Of a stretch of 19,250 nucleotides of DNA, positions 8,068 to 16,331 are shown piece after piece. A model generated the notes under the pieces. The model was not told the origin of the DNA. It searched no databases and saw only the letters and a list, made by a program, of their open reading frames with translations. Both the position numbers and the translations under genes were made by a program. The first letter of the stretch is position 1. Every line of letters begins with the position of its first letter. Source of the DNA: Gammaproteobacteria bacterium (lineage in GTDB: Bacteria > Pseudomonadota > Gammaproteobacteria > SZUA-152); the NCBI GenBank assembly GCA_024762755.1, contig JANTGX010000016.1:1-19250 (forward strand), written 5' to 3'.

Positions 8068-10644
8068 TTAAGAGAGCAGCTCACGCAGGCGGTAGAGTGC
8101 CTCGAGGGCCTGGCGCGGGGTGAGCCCATCGGGGTCCAGCTCGCGCAAGGCATCCAGGGCCGGCGGCTCCGGGGCCTCGTCGAACAGCGAGAACTGTTCG
8201 GCATCCCGCTCACCGGCCTGTGCCTGCAGGCTCTGGGTCTCGAGGCGTCGCAGGTGTTCGCGGGCACGCTGGATCACCGCCGGCGGCACACCGGCCAGGG
8301 CGGCGACCTGCAGGCCATAACTTTGATTGGCCGGCCCCTCCTTGACGGCATGCAGGAAGGCGATGCCCTCGCCATGCTCCACCGCGTCGAGGTGCACATT
8401 GGCCACGCCGGGGAGGCTCTCTGCCAGACCGGTGAGTTCGAAATAGTGGGTGGCGAAGAGGGTGAAGGCGCGCACCTCGCCGGCCAGTGCCTCGGCACAG
8501 GCCCAGGCCAGGGAGAGGCCGTCGAAGGTGGACGTGCCGCGGCCGACTTCGTCCATCAATACCAGGCTGTGCTCGCTGGCGTTGTGCAGGATGTTGGCCG
8601 TCTCGGTCATCTCGACCATGAAGGTGGAGCGGCCACCGGCCAGGTCGTCGGCGGCGCCGATGCGGGTGAAGATGCGGTCCAGCGGGCCGATGCTGGCGCG
8701 ACGTGCGGGGACGAAGCTGCCGACATGGGCGAGCAGGGCGATGAGGGCGGTCTGGCGCATGTAGGTGGATTTGCCGCCCATGTTGGGCCCGGTGACCACC
8801 AGCATGCGGCGCTGGTCGTCGAAGTGCACGTCGTTGGGGATGAAGGGTTCGCTCATGACCTGCTCGACGACGGGATGCCGGCCGGCCTCGATGTGCAGGC
8901 CCGGCTCGGGGCATAGCTCGGGTCGGCACAGGTCGAGGCTGTCGGCACGTTCGGCCAGGTTGCAGAGCACGTCCAGCTCGGCCAGGGCCTCGGCGCTGGC
9001 CTGGAGCGCGGCGAGGTCTTCGAGCAGGGGGGCGAAGAGGGCATCAAAGAGGGCCTTCTCTCGTGCCAGGGCACGCTCGCTGGCGCTGAGGGCGCGGTCC
9101 TCGAAGGCCTTGAGTTCGGGGGTGATGTAGCGTTCGGCACCCTTCAGGGTCTGCCGTCGCACGTAGTCCGCCGGCACCTTGTCGCTGTGCGTGCGACTGA
9201 CCTCGATGTAATAGCCATGCACTCGGTTGTAGGCCACCTTGAGGCCGGCGATACCGCTGCGCTCGCGTTCGCGGGCCTCCAGGTCGAGGAGGAACTGTCC
9301 GGCGTTTTGCGAGATGGCGCGCAGTTCATCCAGTTCGTCGTCGTAACCGGCGGCCAGTACCCCGCCGTCGCGTACCAGCAGCGGTGGCTCGTCGACGATG
9401 GCGCGCTGCAGCAGGTCGTGGAGCGCCGGGTGTTCGCCGATACGCGCGTGGATCTCGCCGAGCAGGCGGCAGTCGCTGTCGCCGGTGAGCCGCTGCAGGG
9501 TCGCGCGCAGCTCCGGCAGGCGGCCCAGGGTGTCGCGCAGTTGGGCCAGGTCGCGCGGCCGGGCACTACGCAGGGCGACGCGGGCGAGGATGCGTTCCAC
9601 GTCCCCCACCGTGCGCAGGGGCTCGCGCAGCTCGGCGTAGCGCTGGTCTTCGAGGAGGGCGGCCACGGCGGCGTGGCGCAGGCGCAGGCGTGCGTGGTCG
9701 GCCAGGGGGCGATTTATCCAGCGCCGCAGCAGGCGGCTGCCCATGGCGGTGGTGGTGTGGTCCATGACCCAGGCGAGGGTGTGTTCGCGGCCACCGGCGA
9801 GGTTGGTCTCCAACTCGAGGTTGCGGCGGCTGGCGGCATCCAGCACCACGCTCTCCTCGCGCCGCTCGACGCGCAGGCCGCGGATGTGTGGCAGGGCGGT
9901 GCGCTGGGTGTCGCGCACGTACTGCAGCAGACCGCCGGCGGCGGCCGTCGCCAGGGGGAGCTGCTGGCAGCCGAAGCCGGCCAGGTCGTGGGTACCGAAT
10001 TGCTGACAGAGCTGGCGCTGGGCGGCACCCGGTTCGAATTGCCAGGGTGGCAGGCGGCGCAGGCCGGGTCGCTCGTCGAGTGCCGGCGGATTGTCTTCAT
10101 CGAGCAGGAGTTCGGCCGGGTCGAGGCGCTCCAGTTCCCCGGCCAGGGCCTCGTCGCCCTCGGCCTCGAGGACGCTGAAGCGGCCGCTGGCGATGTCCAG
10201 GGCGGCGATGCCGTAACGCTGCCCGTTGCGCGTGACGGCCACGATAAGGTTGTCGCGGCGCTCTTCCAGCAGGGCCTCGTCGGTGAGGGTACCGGGGGTG
10301 ACGACGCGCGTGACGCGGCGCTCCACGGGGCCCTTGGCCTTGGCCGGGTCGCCGACCTGTTCGCAGATGGCCACCGATTCCCCCTGCCGCACCAGGCGGG
10401 CCAGGTAGCCGTCGGCGCTGTGGTAGGGGATGCCGGCCATGGGGATGGGCTCGCCGCCGGATTTGCCCCGCGCGGTGAGGGTGATGTCCAACAGGCGCGC
10501 CGCCTTGCGGGCGTCGTCGAAGAACAGTTCGTAGAAGTCCCCCATGCGATAGAACAGCAGGGTGTCGGGGAACTCCGCCTTGATGCGCAGGTATTGCGCG
10601 ATCATGGGGGTGACCTTGGGGGTGTCTTTGGCCTGGGTGCTCAT
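8068..10644 (-). CDS. mutS: DNA mismatch repair protein MutS
   Basis: MutS recognises base mismatches and small loops and starts methyl-directed repair with MutL. The product is 858 aa, close to the 853 aa of E. coli MutS. The mismatch-reading Phe-x-Glu is FYE at 37-39. The lever and clamp regions follow, then the C-terminal ATPase with Walker A GPNMGGKST (619-627), the Walker B/signature region LMDEVGRGTSTFDG and the ATHYFEL motif. QFSLF at 817-821 is a likely beta-clamp-binding motif, and the extreme C-terminus carries the helical tetramerisation segment. The ATG at 10644 was chosen because an upstream in-frame start at 10707 would run back through the hairpin at 10700-10724; no strong Shine-Dalgarno supports any start. 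It is the last of the minus-strand genes before the palindromic element. Confidence 0.97.
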   Translation of the reverse strand: MSTQAKDTPKVTPMIAQYLRIKAEFPDTLLFYRMGDFYELFFDDARKAARLLDITLTARGKSGGEPIPMAGIPYHSADGYLARLVRQGESVAICEQVGDPAKAKGPVERRVTRVVTPGTLTDEALLEERRDNLIVAVTRNGQRYGIAALDIASGRFSVLEAEGDEALAGELERLDPAELLLDEDNPPALDERPGLRRLPPWQFEPGAAQRQLCQQFGTHDLAGFGCQQLPLATAAAGGLLQYVRDTQRTALPHIRGLRVERREESVVLDAASRRNLELETNLAGGREHTLAWVMDHTTTAMGSRLLRRWINRPLADHARLRLRHAAVAALLEDQRYAELREPLRTVGDVERILARVALRSARPRDLAQLRDTLGRLPELRATLQRLTGDSDCRLLGEIHARIGEHPALHDLLQRAIVDEPPLLVRDGGVLAAGYDDELDELRAISQNAGQFLLDLEARERERSGIAGLKVAYNRVHGYYIEVSRTHSDKVPADYVRRQTLKGAERYITPELKAFEDRALSASERALAREKALFDALFAPLLEDLAALQASAEALAELDVLCNLAERADSLDLCRPELCPEPGLHIEAGRHPVVEQVMSEPFIPNDVHFDDQRRMLVVTGPNMGGKSTYMRQTALIALLAHVGSFVPARRASIGPLDRIFTRIGAADDLAGGRSTFMVEMTETANILHNASEHSLVLMDEVGRGTSTFDGLSLAWACAEALAGEVRAFTLFATHYFELTGLAESLPGVANVHLDAVEHGEGIAFLHAVKEGPANQSYGLQVAALAGVPPAVIQRAREHLRRLETQSLQAQAGERDAEQFSLFDEAPEPPALDALRELDPDGLTPRQALEALYRLRELLS

Positions 10645-10699
10645 CGTGCGTCCGTTGGCAACGGTGGGTGCTCGTCGTGTGATCGTTGGAAATGACAAA

Positions 10700-10724
10700 G
10701 GCGGCATGCTGTTGGCATGCCGCC
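10700..10724 (-). terminator. Rho-independent terminator of the sulfurtransferase gene
   Basis: GGCGGCATGC (10700-10709) and GCATGCCGCC (10715-10724) form a perfect 10-bp GC-rich stem with a 5-nt loop. On the minus strand the stem is followed by TTTGTCATTT, a broken T-tract. It lies 23 nt after the stop of the rhodanese gene and 55 nt before mutS, so it probably separates the two transcription units. Confidence 0.7.
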
Positions 10725-10747
10725 CCGTTATGCCGCTGTCTTGCGCA

Positions 10748-11560
10748 TCAGGTCTCGATGGGGGTGTTCGGGTCGTTGCCCCAATCCGACCAGGAGCCGG
10801 GATAGCCCTTGATGCGGGGATAACCCAGCACCTTCAACACGTAGTAGGCGAGGGCCGAACGGTGGTGGGTCTGGCAATAGGTGACGACGGTCTTGTCCGG
10901 GTTGATGTCGCGGCTCTCGAGCATTTCGCGCAGTACGGCTTCCGGCTTGAGGCGCATGTTGCGGGATCGGTCCATCAGCTCCACCCAGTCGAGATTGATG
11001 GCGCCGGGGATGTGCCCGCAGCGATCGGCAAAGCACTTGACGCCGTGGAATTCCTCCGGCGAGCGTGTGTCCCAGAGGACCACCTCGGGGTCGAGCAGGT
11101 GGGCCAGGATGTAGTCGCGGCTGGCCAGCGGTCTGTCGTCGATCTGGGCCACATACTCGCCGACCGGCGGGTGGTCGGCATGCACCTGCAGTGGGTGGCC
11201 CTCGTTGGCCCAGCTGAACAGGCCGCCATCGAGCAGGCTGGCGTGCCGGTGGTCGAGGGCGTCGAGGGTCCACAGCAGGCGCGCGGCGCGGCCACCGCCT
11301 TCGTCGTCGTAGGCGACGATCCAGCTGTCGGGGGTGGCGCCGATCACCGACAGCAGGTTGCCCAGGGTCTCGGCGTCGGGCAGCAGGCCCATGCGGGGTT
11401 TGTCGATGCGCACGATCTGCGCATAGTCCAGGTGCACCGCGCCGGGGATGTGCCCCTTGGCGTAGGTCTCGGGCTTGCTCAGGTCGACGATCAGTAGTCT
11501 GGGCTCGCCGCGGGCGGCTTCCAGGGCATCGGGCTGGATCAAGAGTGGGGGCTTTTTCAT
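10748..11560 (-). CDS. Tandem-domain rhodanese sulfurtransferase
   Basis: The 270-aa product has two rhodanese domains, as in thiosulfate and 3-mercaptopyruvate sulfurtransferases, and is probably cytoplasmic (no signal peptide). The N-terminal domain (about 5-125) has the CH2A-type GHIPGAVHLDY motif (36-46), but its loop YDDEGGGRA (84-92) has no cysteine, so it is structural. The C-terminal domain (about 145-265) has DTRSPEEF (164-171), GHIPGAINLDW (182-192) and the active loop YCQTHHRS (228-235), with catalytic C229 and R234. The loop differs from CRKGVT of thiosulfate enzymes and CGSGVT of mercaptopyruvate enzymes, so the donor is not clear. The ATG at 11560 begins MKKPPLLI; a longer upstream frame overlaps pilU and is rejected. 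It lies 11 bp after the pilU stop, so the two are probably cotranscribed. Confidence 0.92.
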   Translation of the reverse strand: MKKPPLLIQPDALEAARGEPRLLIVDLSKPETYAKGHIPGAVHLDYAQIVRIDKPRMGLLPDAETLGNLLSVIGATPDSWIVAYDDEGGGRAARLLWTLDALDHRHASLLDGGLFSWANEGHPLQVHADHPPVGEYVAQIDDRPLASRDYILAHLLDPEVVLWDTRSPEEFHGVKCFADRCGHIPGAINLDWVELMDRSRNMRLKPEAVLREMLESRDINPDKTVVTYCQTHHRSALAYYVLKVLGYPRIKGYPGSWSDWGNDPNTPIET

Positions 11561-11571
11561 TGTCGGTTCCG

Positions 11572-12681
11572 CTATGGGGTTTCTTCTTCGTCTTCTGTCG
11601 TGGTGGCCAGGCCGGGGGTGTTGCCGGCCAGGCGCATCTGTAGGCGCATGTTGCTGCGTGAGTCGGCATAGGTGAGGGCAGTCTCTTCGTCGATGCGGCC
11701 GTCCACATAGAGGTTGTAGAGGGACTGGTCCATGGTGCACATGCCGTCGGTGGTGTCCTTTTCCATCACATCGCTGAGGGTGGCGAAGTCACCGCGGCGG
11801 ATGAGATCGCGCACGCGCGAGGTGGAAATGAGCATCTCCACGGCCACCGTGCGGCCACCCTGCAGGGTCGGTACCAGCACCTGCGAGACCACCGCCTTGA
11901 CGTTCTGCGCCAGGGTGAAGCGCAGCAGGTCGCGTTTTTCCTGCGGGAACATATTGACGATGCGCTCGAACACCTGGCTGGCGTTGTTGGCATGCAGGGT
12001 GGCCAGACAGAGGTGGCCGGTGTCGGAGAACTCGAGGACGTCCTCCATGATCTCGTGTTCGCGGATCTCGCCGATCATGAGCATGTCCGGCGATTGGCGC
12101 AGGGCGTTGATCAGTGCGCGGTGGTAGGAGTGCGTGTCGACACCGACCTCGCGCTGATTGACCACCGACTGCTGGTGCTGCAGGAGGTACTCGATGGGGT
12201 CCTCGACGGTGATGATGTGACTCACCGTCTGCCGGTTGCGGTGGTCGATCATGGCCGCCAGGGTGGTGGACTTGCCCGCCCCGGACGGGCCGACCACCAG
12301 CACCAGACCGCGCTTGAGCATGACGATGTCCTGCAGCCGGTCGGGGATGCCGAGGGTCTGGAAGTCGGGTACGGAGAAGGGGACCGCACGGATCACCATG
12401 CCGATCTCGCCACGCTGGTGGAAGACGTTGAAGCGGAATCGGCCGATGCCGGGCACGGTATAGCCGAGGCTGAGTTCGAGTTCCTCGGCGAAGGCCTCGG
12501 CGTGCTCGGGACGCATGACCAGCTTGGCCATCTTGTCCGTGGTGCCGGGGGCCAAGGGCGGCATCTCGGCGGTCTGCAGGGCGCCGTCGATACGAAAGGC
12601 GGGCGGTGAACCGGTGCTCAGAAACAGGTCGGAGGCGTTCCGCGTGACCATTTCCTTGAGCAGTTTGGACAGCAATTCCAT
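11572..12681 (-). CDS. pilU: PilU-type twitching motility ATPase (PilT/PilU family)
   Basis: This cytoplasmic hexameric ATPase powers type IV pilus retraction. The product is 369 aa. Walker A is GPSGAGKS (131-138), the Asp box lies around ITVEDPIEYL (157-166), Walker B is MLMIGEIRE (200-208) and the His box is GHLCLATLH (222-230). The stretch VNQREVGVDTHSYH (174-187) and the ATLHANN motif are closer to PilU than to PilT, whose equivalents read more like GTLHTSSA. PilU normally assists PilT as an accessory retraction motor. The ATG at 12681 is well placed after GGAGGT; a GTG at 12690 lies directly against that site and is less likely. The C-terminus ends in an acidic, Thr/Glu-rich tail. No pilT is in the window on the downstream side. 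PilT cannot be fully excluded. Confidence 0.9.
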   Translation of the reverse strand: MELLSKLLKEMVTRNASDLFLSTGSPPAFRIDGALQTAEMPPLAPGTTDKMAKLVMRPEHAEAFAEELELSLGYTVPGIGRFRFNVFHQRGEIGMVIRAVPFSVPDFQTLGIPDRLQDIVMLKRGLVLVVGPSGAGKSTTLAAMIDHRNRQTVSHIITVEDPIEYLLQHQQSVVNQREVGVDTHSYHRALINALRQSPDMLMIGEIREHEIMEDVLEFSDTGHLCLATLHANNASQVFERIVNMFPQEKRDLLRFTLAQNVKAVVSQVLVPTLQGGRTVAVEMLISTSRVRDLIRRGDFATLSDVMEKDTTDGMCTMDQSLYNLYVDGRIDEETALTYADSRSNMRLQMRLAGNTPGLATTTEDEEETP

Positions 12682-12801
12682 GGCGCGCACACCTCCGCGA
12701 TGGCGAGCCGCTGGGGTTCGCCTCGATGGTCTGAGAAAGGCGCAGAGTGTACCAAACTTCGGCCGCGGGGGAGCCGTCGTCCGGCCAGGGATCGGTTTGC
12801 T

Positions 12802-13032
12802 TCAGGCGCGTCGGCGCCGGCGCGCCTGTTGCAGGCTGACCACGGCCTCTGACTCTGCCGCGCGGGGCTGGGGGGTGGCGATGACGTCTGGCAGGGGAGG
12901 GTGGATGTCGAGGATCTCGAAATTCATTCCGCGGGTGTTGAAGGCCAACTCCAGGGTGAAGGCCTCAAGCCGGTCCAGGCTGTCGTGCAGACACAGTTCC
13001 AGGGCCTGCTGATGGGTGGGGTGTCGTTTCAC
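12802..13032 (-). CDS. Small conserved-looking hypothetical protein, 76 aa
   Basis: A GTG start at 13032 is preceded by GAGGAG with 9-nt spacing, a convincing ribosome-binding site. The product is soluble and has no recognised domain. It has a His/Leu-rich N-terminal half that may be helical (QALELCLHDSLDRLEAF at 9-25), a short ILDIHPPLPDV segment (40-50) and a basic tail ARRRRRA (70-76). It lies 90 bp downstream of suhB and 120 bp upstream of pilU on the same strand. Function unknown. The strong ribosome-binding site is the main reason to call it, as the reading frame alone would be too short to trust at this GC content. Confidence 0.55.
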   Translation of the reverse strand: MKRHPTHQQALELCLHDSLDRLEAFTLELAFNTRGMNFEILDIHPPLPDVIATPQPRAAESEAVVSLQQARRRRRA

Positions 13033-13097
13033 GCTGCCGTTCTCCTCGTGCTTTCTGCTCCATCACTTCGGCGCAGGGGCGGCAAACTTGAACACCG

Positions 13098-13117
13098 GGC
13101 GGCAAGGTCTTGCCGCC
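13098..13117 (-). terminator. Hairpin downstream of suhB, possible terminator
   Basis: GGCGGCAAG (13098-13106) and CTTGCCGCC (13109-13117) form a 9-bp perfect stem that begins 5 nt past the suhB stop. The loop would be very tight and there is no clear T-tract after it, so termination may be partial or Rho-assisted. Confidence 0.4.
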
Positions 13118-13122
13118 TCGGC

Positions 13123-13920
13123 TCAGCGTGACAGCTCGGTGGGCAGGTGGGGACGAATGGTCTGCAGGATCGCCTTGAAGACCTTGGGATTGCCGGCCAC
13201 CAGGTTGCCGGTGTCGAGGAAGGTGTTGCCGCCGGCGAAGTCGCTCACCAGCCCGCCCGCCTCCTGGATCAGGAGGGCACCGGCGGCGCAGTCCCAGGGC
13301 TTCAGCCCGATCTCCCAAAAGCCGTCCAGACGGCCCGCGGCCACATAGGCCAGATCGAGGGCGGCCGAGCCGGGGCGGCGAATACCGGCGGTCATGGGGA
13401 ACAGGGCGCGAAAGGTGTCCAGGTAGGCGTCCAGATACTGCTGCTGCTTGAAGGGGAAGCCGGTGCCGAGCAGGGCGCCTTCGAGGCCACTGCGCTTGCT
13501 GACCCGGAGGCGGCGGTCGTTGAGGGTGGCGCCGCCGCCGCGGCTGGCGGTGAACAGTTCCTGGCGCATGGGATCGTAGACCACGGCCTGTTCCAGACGC
13601 CCCCGGTGGCGCAGGGCGATGGAGACGGCGAACTGGGGGAATCCGTGCAGGAAGTTGGTGGTGCCGTCCAGGGGGTCGATGATCCATTGGTAGTCGCCCT
13701 CGCCGGTGCTGCCGCTCTCTTCGGCAAGGATGGCGTGATCGGGAAAGGCCTCGTGCAGGACCTCGATGATGATCTGTTCGGCCTGGTAGTCGACTTGACT
13801 GACGAAGTCGTTGGGCGCCTTGGTGGTCACCTCGAGGCGGTCCAGGTTGTCCGCGGCGCGGGCGATATGATTGCCGGCGCGGCGCGCGGCGCGCACGGCG
13901 ATGTTGAGCATGGGATGCAT
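13123..13920 (-). CDS. suhB: Inositol-1-monophosphatase family protein SuhB
   Basis: SuhB hydrolyses inositol monophosphates in a Mg2+-dependent way. In E. coli it also joins the ribosomal RNA antitermination complex through NusA. The 265-aa product has the standard family length and the expected MHPMLNIAVRAAR N-terminus. The metal site is complete: E67/E68 in LAEESG, D82, D85 and T88 in DPLDGTTNF (82-90), and D210 in KPWDCAAG. The ATG at 13920 matches family starts, although the ribosome-binding site is weak. It is divergent from trmJ with a 119-bp intergenic region; the suhB-trmJ-cysE-isc order is common in gammaproteobacteria. Confidence 0.96.
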   Translation of the reverse strand: MHPMLNIAVRAARRAGNHIARAADNLDRLEVTTKAPNDFVSQVDYQAEQIIIEVLHEAFPDHAILAEESGSTGEGDYQWIIDPLDGTTNFLHGFPQFAVSIALRHRGRLEQAVVYDPMRQELFTASRGGGATLNDRRLRVSKRSGLEGALLGTGFPFKQQQYLDAYLDTFRALFPMTAGIRRPGSAALDLAYVAAGRLDGFWEIGLKPWDCAAGALLIQEAGGLVSDFAGGNTFLDTGNLVAGNPKVFKAILQTIRPHLPTELSR

Positions 13921-14004
13921 AGGAATATCCGCCAGAATTCGGTCCGATTGGGCGGCGCGACTTTAGCAGAAAGGCCCAAATGATGCGACCGCGCCGGCGG
14001 CCGT

Positions 14005-14032
14005 TTGACTGTCCGAAAGACTCGGGTATGGT
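14005..14032 (+). promoter_or_regulatory. Possible sigma70 promoter of trmJ
   Basis: TTGACT (14005-14010), a 16-nt spacer and TATGGT (14027-14032) match the -35 and -10 consensus at 5/6 and 4/6. The expected transcription start falls within a base or two of the ATG at 14040, implying a leaderless or near-leaderless message. Confidence 0.4.
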
Positions 14033-14039
14033 GTGCGCG

Positions 14040-14777
14040 ATGTTAAACAAGGTCAGAATCGTGCTGGTGGATACCAGCCACCCGGGGAACATCGGTGCCA
14101 GTGCCCGGGCGATGAAAAACATGGGCCTGTCGCAGCTCTATTTGGTCCAGCCCCAGCGCTTTCCCCATGCCGAGGCCAGCGCTCGGGCCTCGGGCGCCGA
14201 CGACCTGCTGGCCACCGCGCGGGTCTGTGATTCCCTGCCCGAGGCGCTCACCGGCTGTGCCTTGGTGGTGGGTGCCAGCGCCCGCCTGCGTCACCTCAAG
14301 CTGCCCCTGCGTGATCCGCGCGAGAGTGCGCGGGAGATCCTGCGCGATGCCCCCCAGGGCGAGGTGGCGGTGGTCTTCGGGCGGGAACACTCGGGGCTCA
14401 CCAATGAGGAGCTGGCCCTCTGCCACCACCTCATGCACATCCCCTGCGATCCCGCCTTCAGTTCGCTCAACGTGGCCGCCGCGGTGCAGGTCATGTGTTA
14501 CGAATTGCGCATGGCCGCGGGGGCGGCGCTGCCGGCCAGCGACGACACGGAAGAGCCGCCCGCCAGCGCCGAGGACATGGAACGTTTCCATACCCATCTG
14601 CGCCAGACCCTGGAGGACATCGGTTTCCTCGATCCGGACAATTCGCGGGTGATGATGCGGCGCCTCAGACGCCTGTTCAACCGCGCGCGGCCGGATCGGG
14701 TGGAGCTGAACATCCTGCGCGGCATCTTGAGCACCGCCCAGCGGCCGCGCCCGCGGCGCGGTGAGCAGGGCAAATAG
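14040..14777 (+). CDS. trmJ: tRNA (cytidine/uridine-2'-O-)-methyltransferase TrmJ
   Basis: TrmJ is a SPOUT-class enzyme that 2'-O-methylates position 32 of several tRNAs using S-adenosylmethionine. The 245-aa product matches the E. coli length of 246. The SPOUT motifs are present: SHPGNIGASARA (13-24, with the conserved Asn and Arg), VFGREHSGLTNEEL (112-125) and a knot-forming segment around SSLNVAAAVQ (141-150). The C-terminal 80 residues form the basic tRNA-binding extension. The start at 14040 (MLNKVRIVLV) fits family proteins; an upstream ATG at 13980 would add 20 basic residues and overlap the suhB promoter region. It is the first gene of the plus-strand block that continues into cysE. 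Confidence 0.95.
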   Translation: MLNKVRIVLVDTSHPGNIGASARAMKNMGLSQLYLVQPQRFPHAEASARASGADDLLATARVCDSLPEALTGCALVVGASARLRHLKLPLRDPRESAREILRDAPQGEVAVVFGREHSGLTNEELALCHHLMHIPCDPAFSSLNVAAAVQVMCYELRMAAGAALPASDDTEEPPASAEDMERFHTHLRQTLEDIGFLDPDNSRVMMRRLRRLFNRARPDRVELNILRGILSTAQRPRPRRGEQGK

Positions 14778-14844
14778 TCTCCCGTTCAGCCTACCTTCAG
14801 GGTAGGGTATTAAGGTTGATAAGTTGAGTGTTTCAGACAGGAAC

Positions 14845-15663
14845 ATGATCAGGCAGATTCGAGAAGACATCCGTTGCGTGTTCGACCGTGATCCGGCGGC
14901 GCGCAGCGTCTTCGAGGTGGTCACCACCTATCCGGGGGTGCACGCCTTGTTGTTCCACCGCCTCAGCCACTGGCTGTGGCGGCACCGGGCGCGTTGGTTC
15001 TCACGCTGGCTCTCCGCCTTCAGTCGCTGGCTGACGGGTATCGAGATCCACCCCGGGGCGCGTATCGGTCGACGCTTCTTCATCGACCACGGCATGGGGG
15101 TGGTCATCGGTGAGACCGCCGAGATCGGTGACGACTGCACTCTGTACCACGGCGTCACCCTTGGTGGCACCAGTTGGCAGAAGGGCAAACGTCACCCCAC
15201 CTTGGGCAACAACGTGGTGGTGGGTGCGGGGGCCAAGGTGCTCGGCCCCATCAGCCTCGGTGAGGGCGCGCGGGTCGGCTCCAATGCCGTGGTGGTGAAA
15301 TCGGTGCCGGCCGGGGCCACGGTGGTCGGCGTGCCCGGGCGGGTGGTCTGCCCCGAGCGCAGCGAAGTCGAGCGCCGACGCCATGCCACGGCGAAGAAAC
15401 TGGGCTTCGACGCCTATGGCGCGACCCAGGATGCCCCCGACCCGGTGGCCAGCGCCATCAACAGCCTGCTCGATCATGTGCATGTCATGGACACCAAAAT
15501 GGAGGCCATGTGTGGGGCCCTCAAACGTCTGAATCTGGAGTTGCCCGACATCGAACTGCCGGACCTCGGTGAGTGCGGCATGGGAGAGGTCGAACCCATG
15601 CGAGACGACGCCGCCAAGGCCACCGGCAACGATGACGAAGGCGGGGATCTGCCGCAAAAATAA
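14845..15663 (+). CDS. cysE: Serine O-acetyltransferase CysE
   Basis: CysE transfers acetyl from acetyl-CoA to serine, giving O-acetylserine, the acceptor for sulfide in cysteine synthesis. The 272-aa product starts MIRQIREDIRCVF and has a short helical N-terminal part (1-62), a left-handed beta-helix of hexapeptide repeats (about 65-165) with family motifs DHGMGVVIGETAEIG (81-95) and YHGVTLGGT (101-109), and an unusual acidic C-terminal tail of about 85 residues. This is the short-N-terminus type often found beside isc genes. The ATG at 14845 matches homologues; a TTG at 14824 with AAGGT upstream is an alternative adding seven residues. It lies 67 bp after trmJ, and its stop abuts the iscR promoter. 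Placement supports coupling of cysteine supply with cluster assembly. Confidence 0.93.
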   Translation: MIRQIREDIRCVFDRDPAARSVFEVVTTYPGVHALLFHRLSHWLWRHRARWFSRWLSAFSRWLTGIEIHPGARIGRRFFIDHGMGVVIGETAEIGDDCTLYHGVTLGGTSWQKGKRHPTLGNNVVVGAGAKVLGPISLGEGARVGSNAVVVKSVPAGATVVGVPGRVVCPERSEVERRRHATAKKLGFDAYGATQDAPDPVASAINSLLDHVHVMDTKMEAMCGALKRLNLELPDIELPDLGECGMGEVEPMRDDAAKATGNDDEGGDLPQK

Positions 15664-15692
15664 CTTGACTATTCTGCTTGGTCATAGATAAT
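15661..15692 (+). promoter_or_regulatory. iscR promoter with probable overlapping IscR-binding site
   Basis: TTGACT (15665-15670), a 16-nt spacer and GATAAT (15687-15692) are both 5/6 matches to sigma70 elements. The -35 box begins 2 nt after the cysE stop. The segment from about 15658 to 15684 (AATAACTTGACT...TTGGTCAT) resembles type 1 IscR boxes, in which TTGAC and a distal CGGG-like half lie over the -35. By analogy with E. coli, [2Fe-2S]-IscR would repress here. The promoter match is firm, the operator a judgement by eye. A 5' leader of about 135 nt follows. Confidence 0.6.
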
Positions 15693-15834
15693 GACCGACA
15701 GATTCATTAAGGTATTTGGACCGGTCGCCCCGGGTGGCACAGAGGCTGAGTCATTACCTTCTCGGTCACGGTGTTTGAAGGCATTCCGTGCCCGCACTGC
15801 CTGTAAGTCACGATGCCGCTGGAGAAACATTGAA

Positions 15835-16302
15835 ATGAAATTGACGACGAAAGGCCGTTACGCCGTAACCGCCATGTTGGACCTGGCCCTGCATGCCACC
15901 GAAAGGCCCATTACCCTGGCCGATATATCTCAGCGTCAGGGAATCTCCCTGTCCTACCTGGAGCAGCTCTTTTCCCGCCTGCGCAAGCAGGGGCTGGTGA
16001 TCAGCGCCCGCGGCCCCGGTGGCGGTTACCGCCTCAGTCGGGATGCCAACGAGATCAATGTGGCCGAGGTGATCACCGCGGTGGACGAGAAGATGCACGT
16101 CACCAAGTGTGAGGGGCGCGGCGATTGTCAGAACGGCGAGGCCTGCCTGACCCACGAACTGTGGTGCGAGTTGAGCGACCAGATCTACAACTTCCTCGAC
16201 AGCATCTCTCTCGGCAGCCTGGTGGAGCGCGACTTCGTCAAGCAGGTGTCCGAGCGCCAGGAGCGTACCGAAGATCAGGGGCGCCAGGTGGCGGGTCTCT
16301 GA
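15835..16302 (+). CDS. iscR: Fe-S cluster-sensing transcription factor IscR
   Basis: IscR is an Rrf2-family regulator that binds a [2Fe-2S] cluster and represses the isc operon when clusters are plentiful. The 155-aa product starts MKLTTKGRYAV, the standard IscR beginning, and has a winged helix-turn-helix (about 1-70, recognition helix near SLSYLEQLFSRLRK at 38-51). Its cluster ligands C92, C98, C104 and H107 occupy exactly the positions used in the E. coli protein. GGAG lies upstream of the ATG at 15835. Longer upstream frames back to 15691 read through the promoter leader and are not real. It is followed after 29 bp by the NifS-like gene, so the block is one operon. Confidence 0.97.
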   Translation: MKLTTKGRYAVTAMLDLALHATERPITLADISQRQGISLSYLEQLFSRLRKQGLVISARGPGGGYRLSRDANEINVAEVITAVDEKMHVTKCEGRGDCQNGEACLTHELWCELSDQIYNFLDSISLGSLVERDFVKQVSERQERTEDQGRQVAGL

Positions 16303-16331
16303 CCACGGCGATCGCTGAAGCGGGTACGACG

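Noticed and set aside
9187..10695. 502-codon plus-strand frame opposite mutS
   Set aside because: Antisense to mutS, no ribosome-binding site and biased composition.
14790..14806. CCTACC/GGTAGG hairpin between trmJ and cysE as a terminator
   Set aside because: Only a 6-bp stem and no T-tract, and the genes look like one unit.
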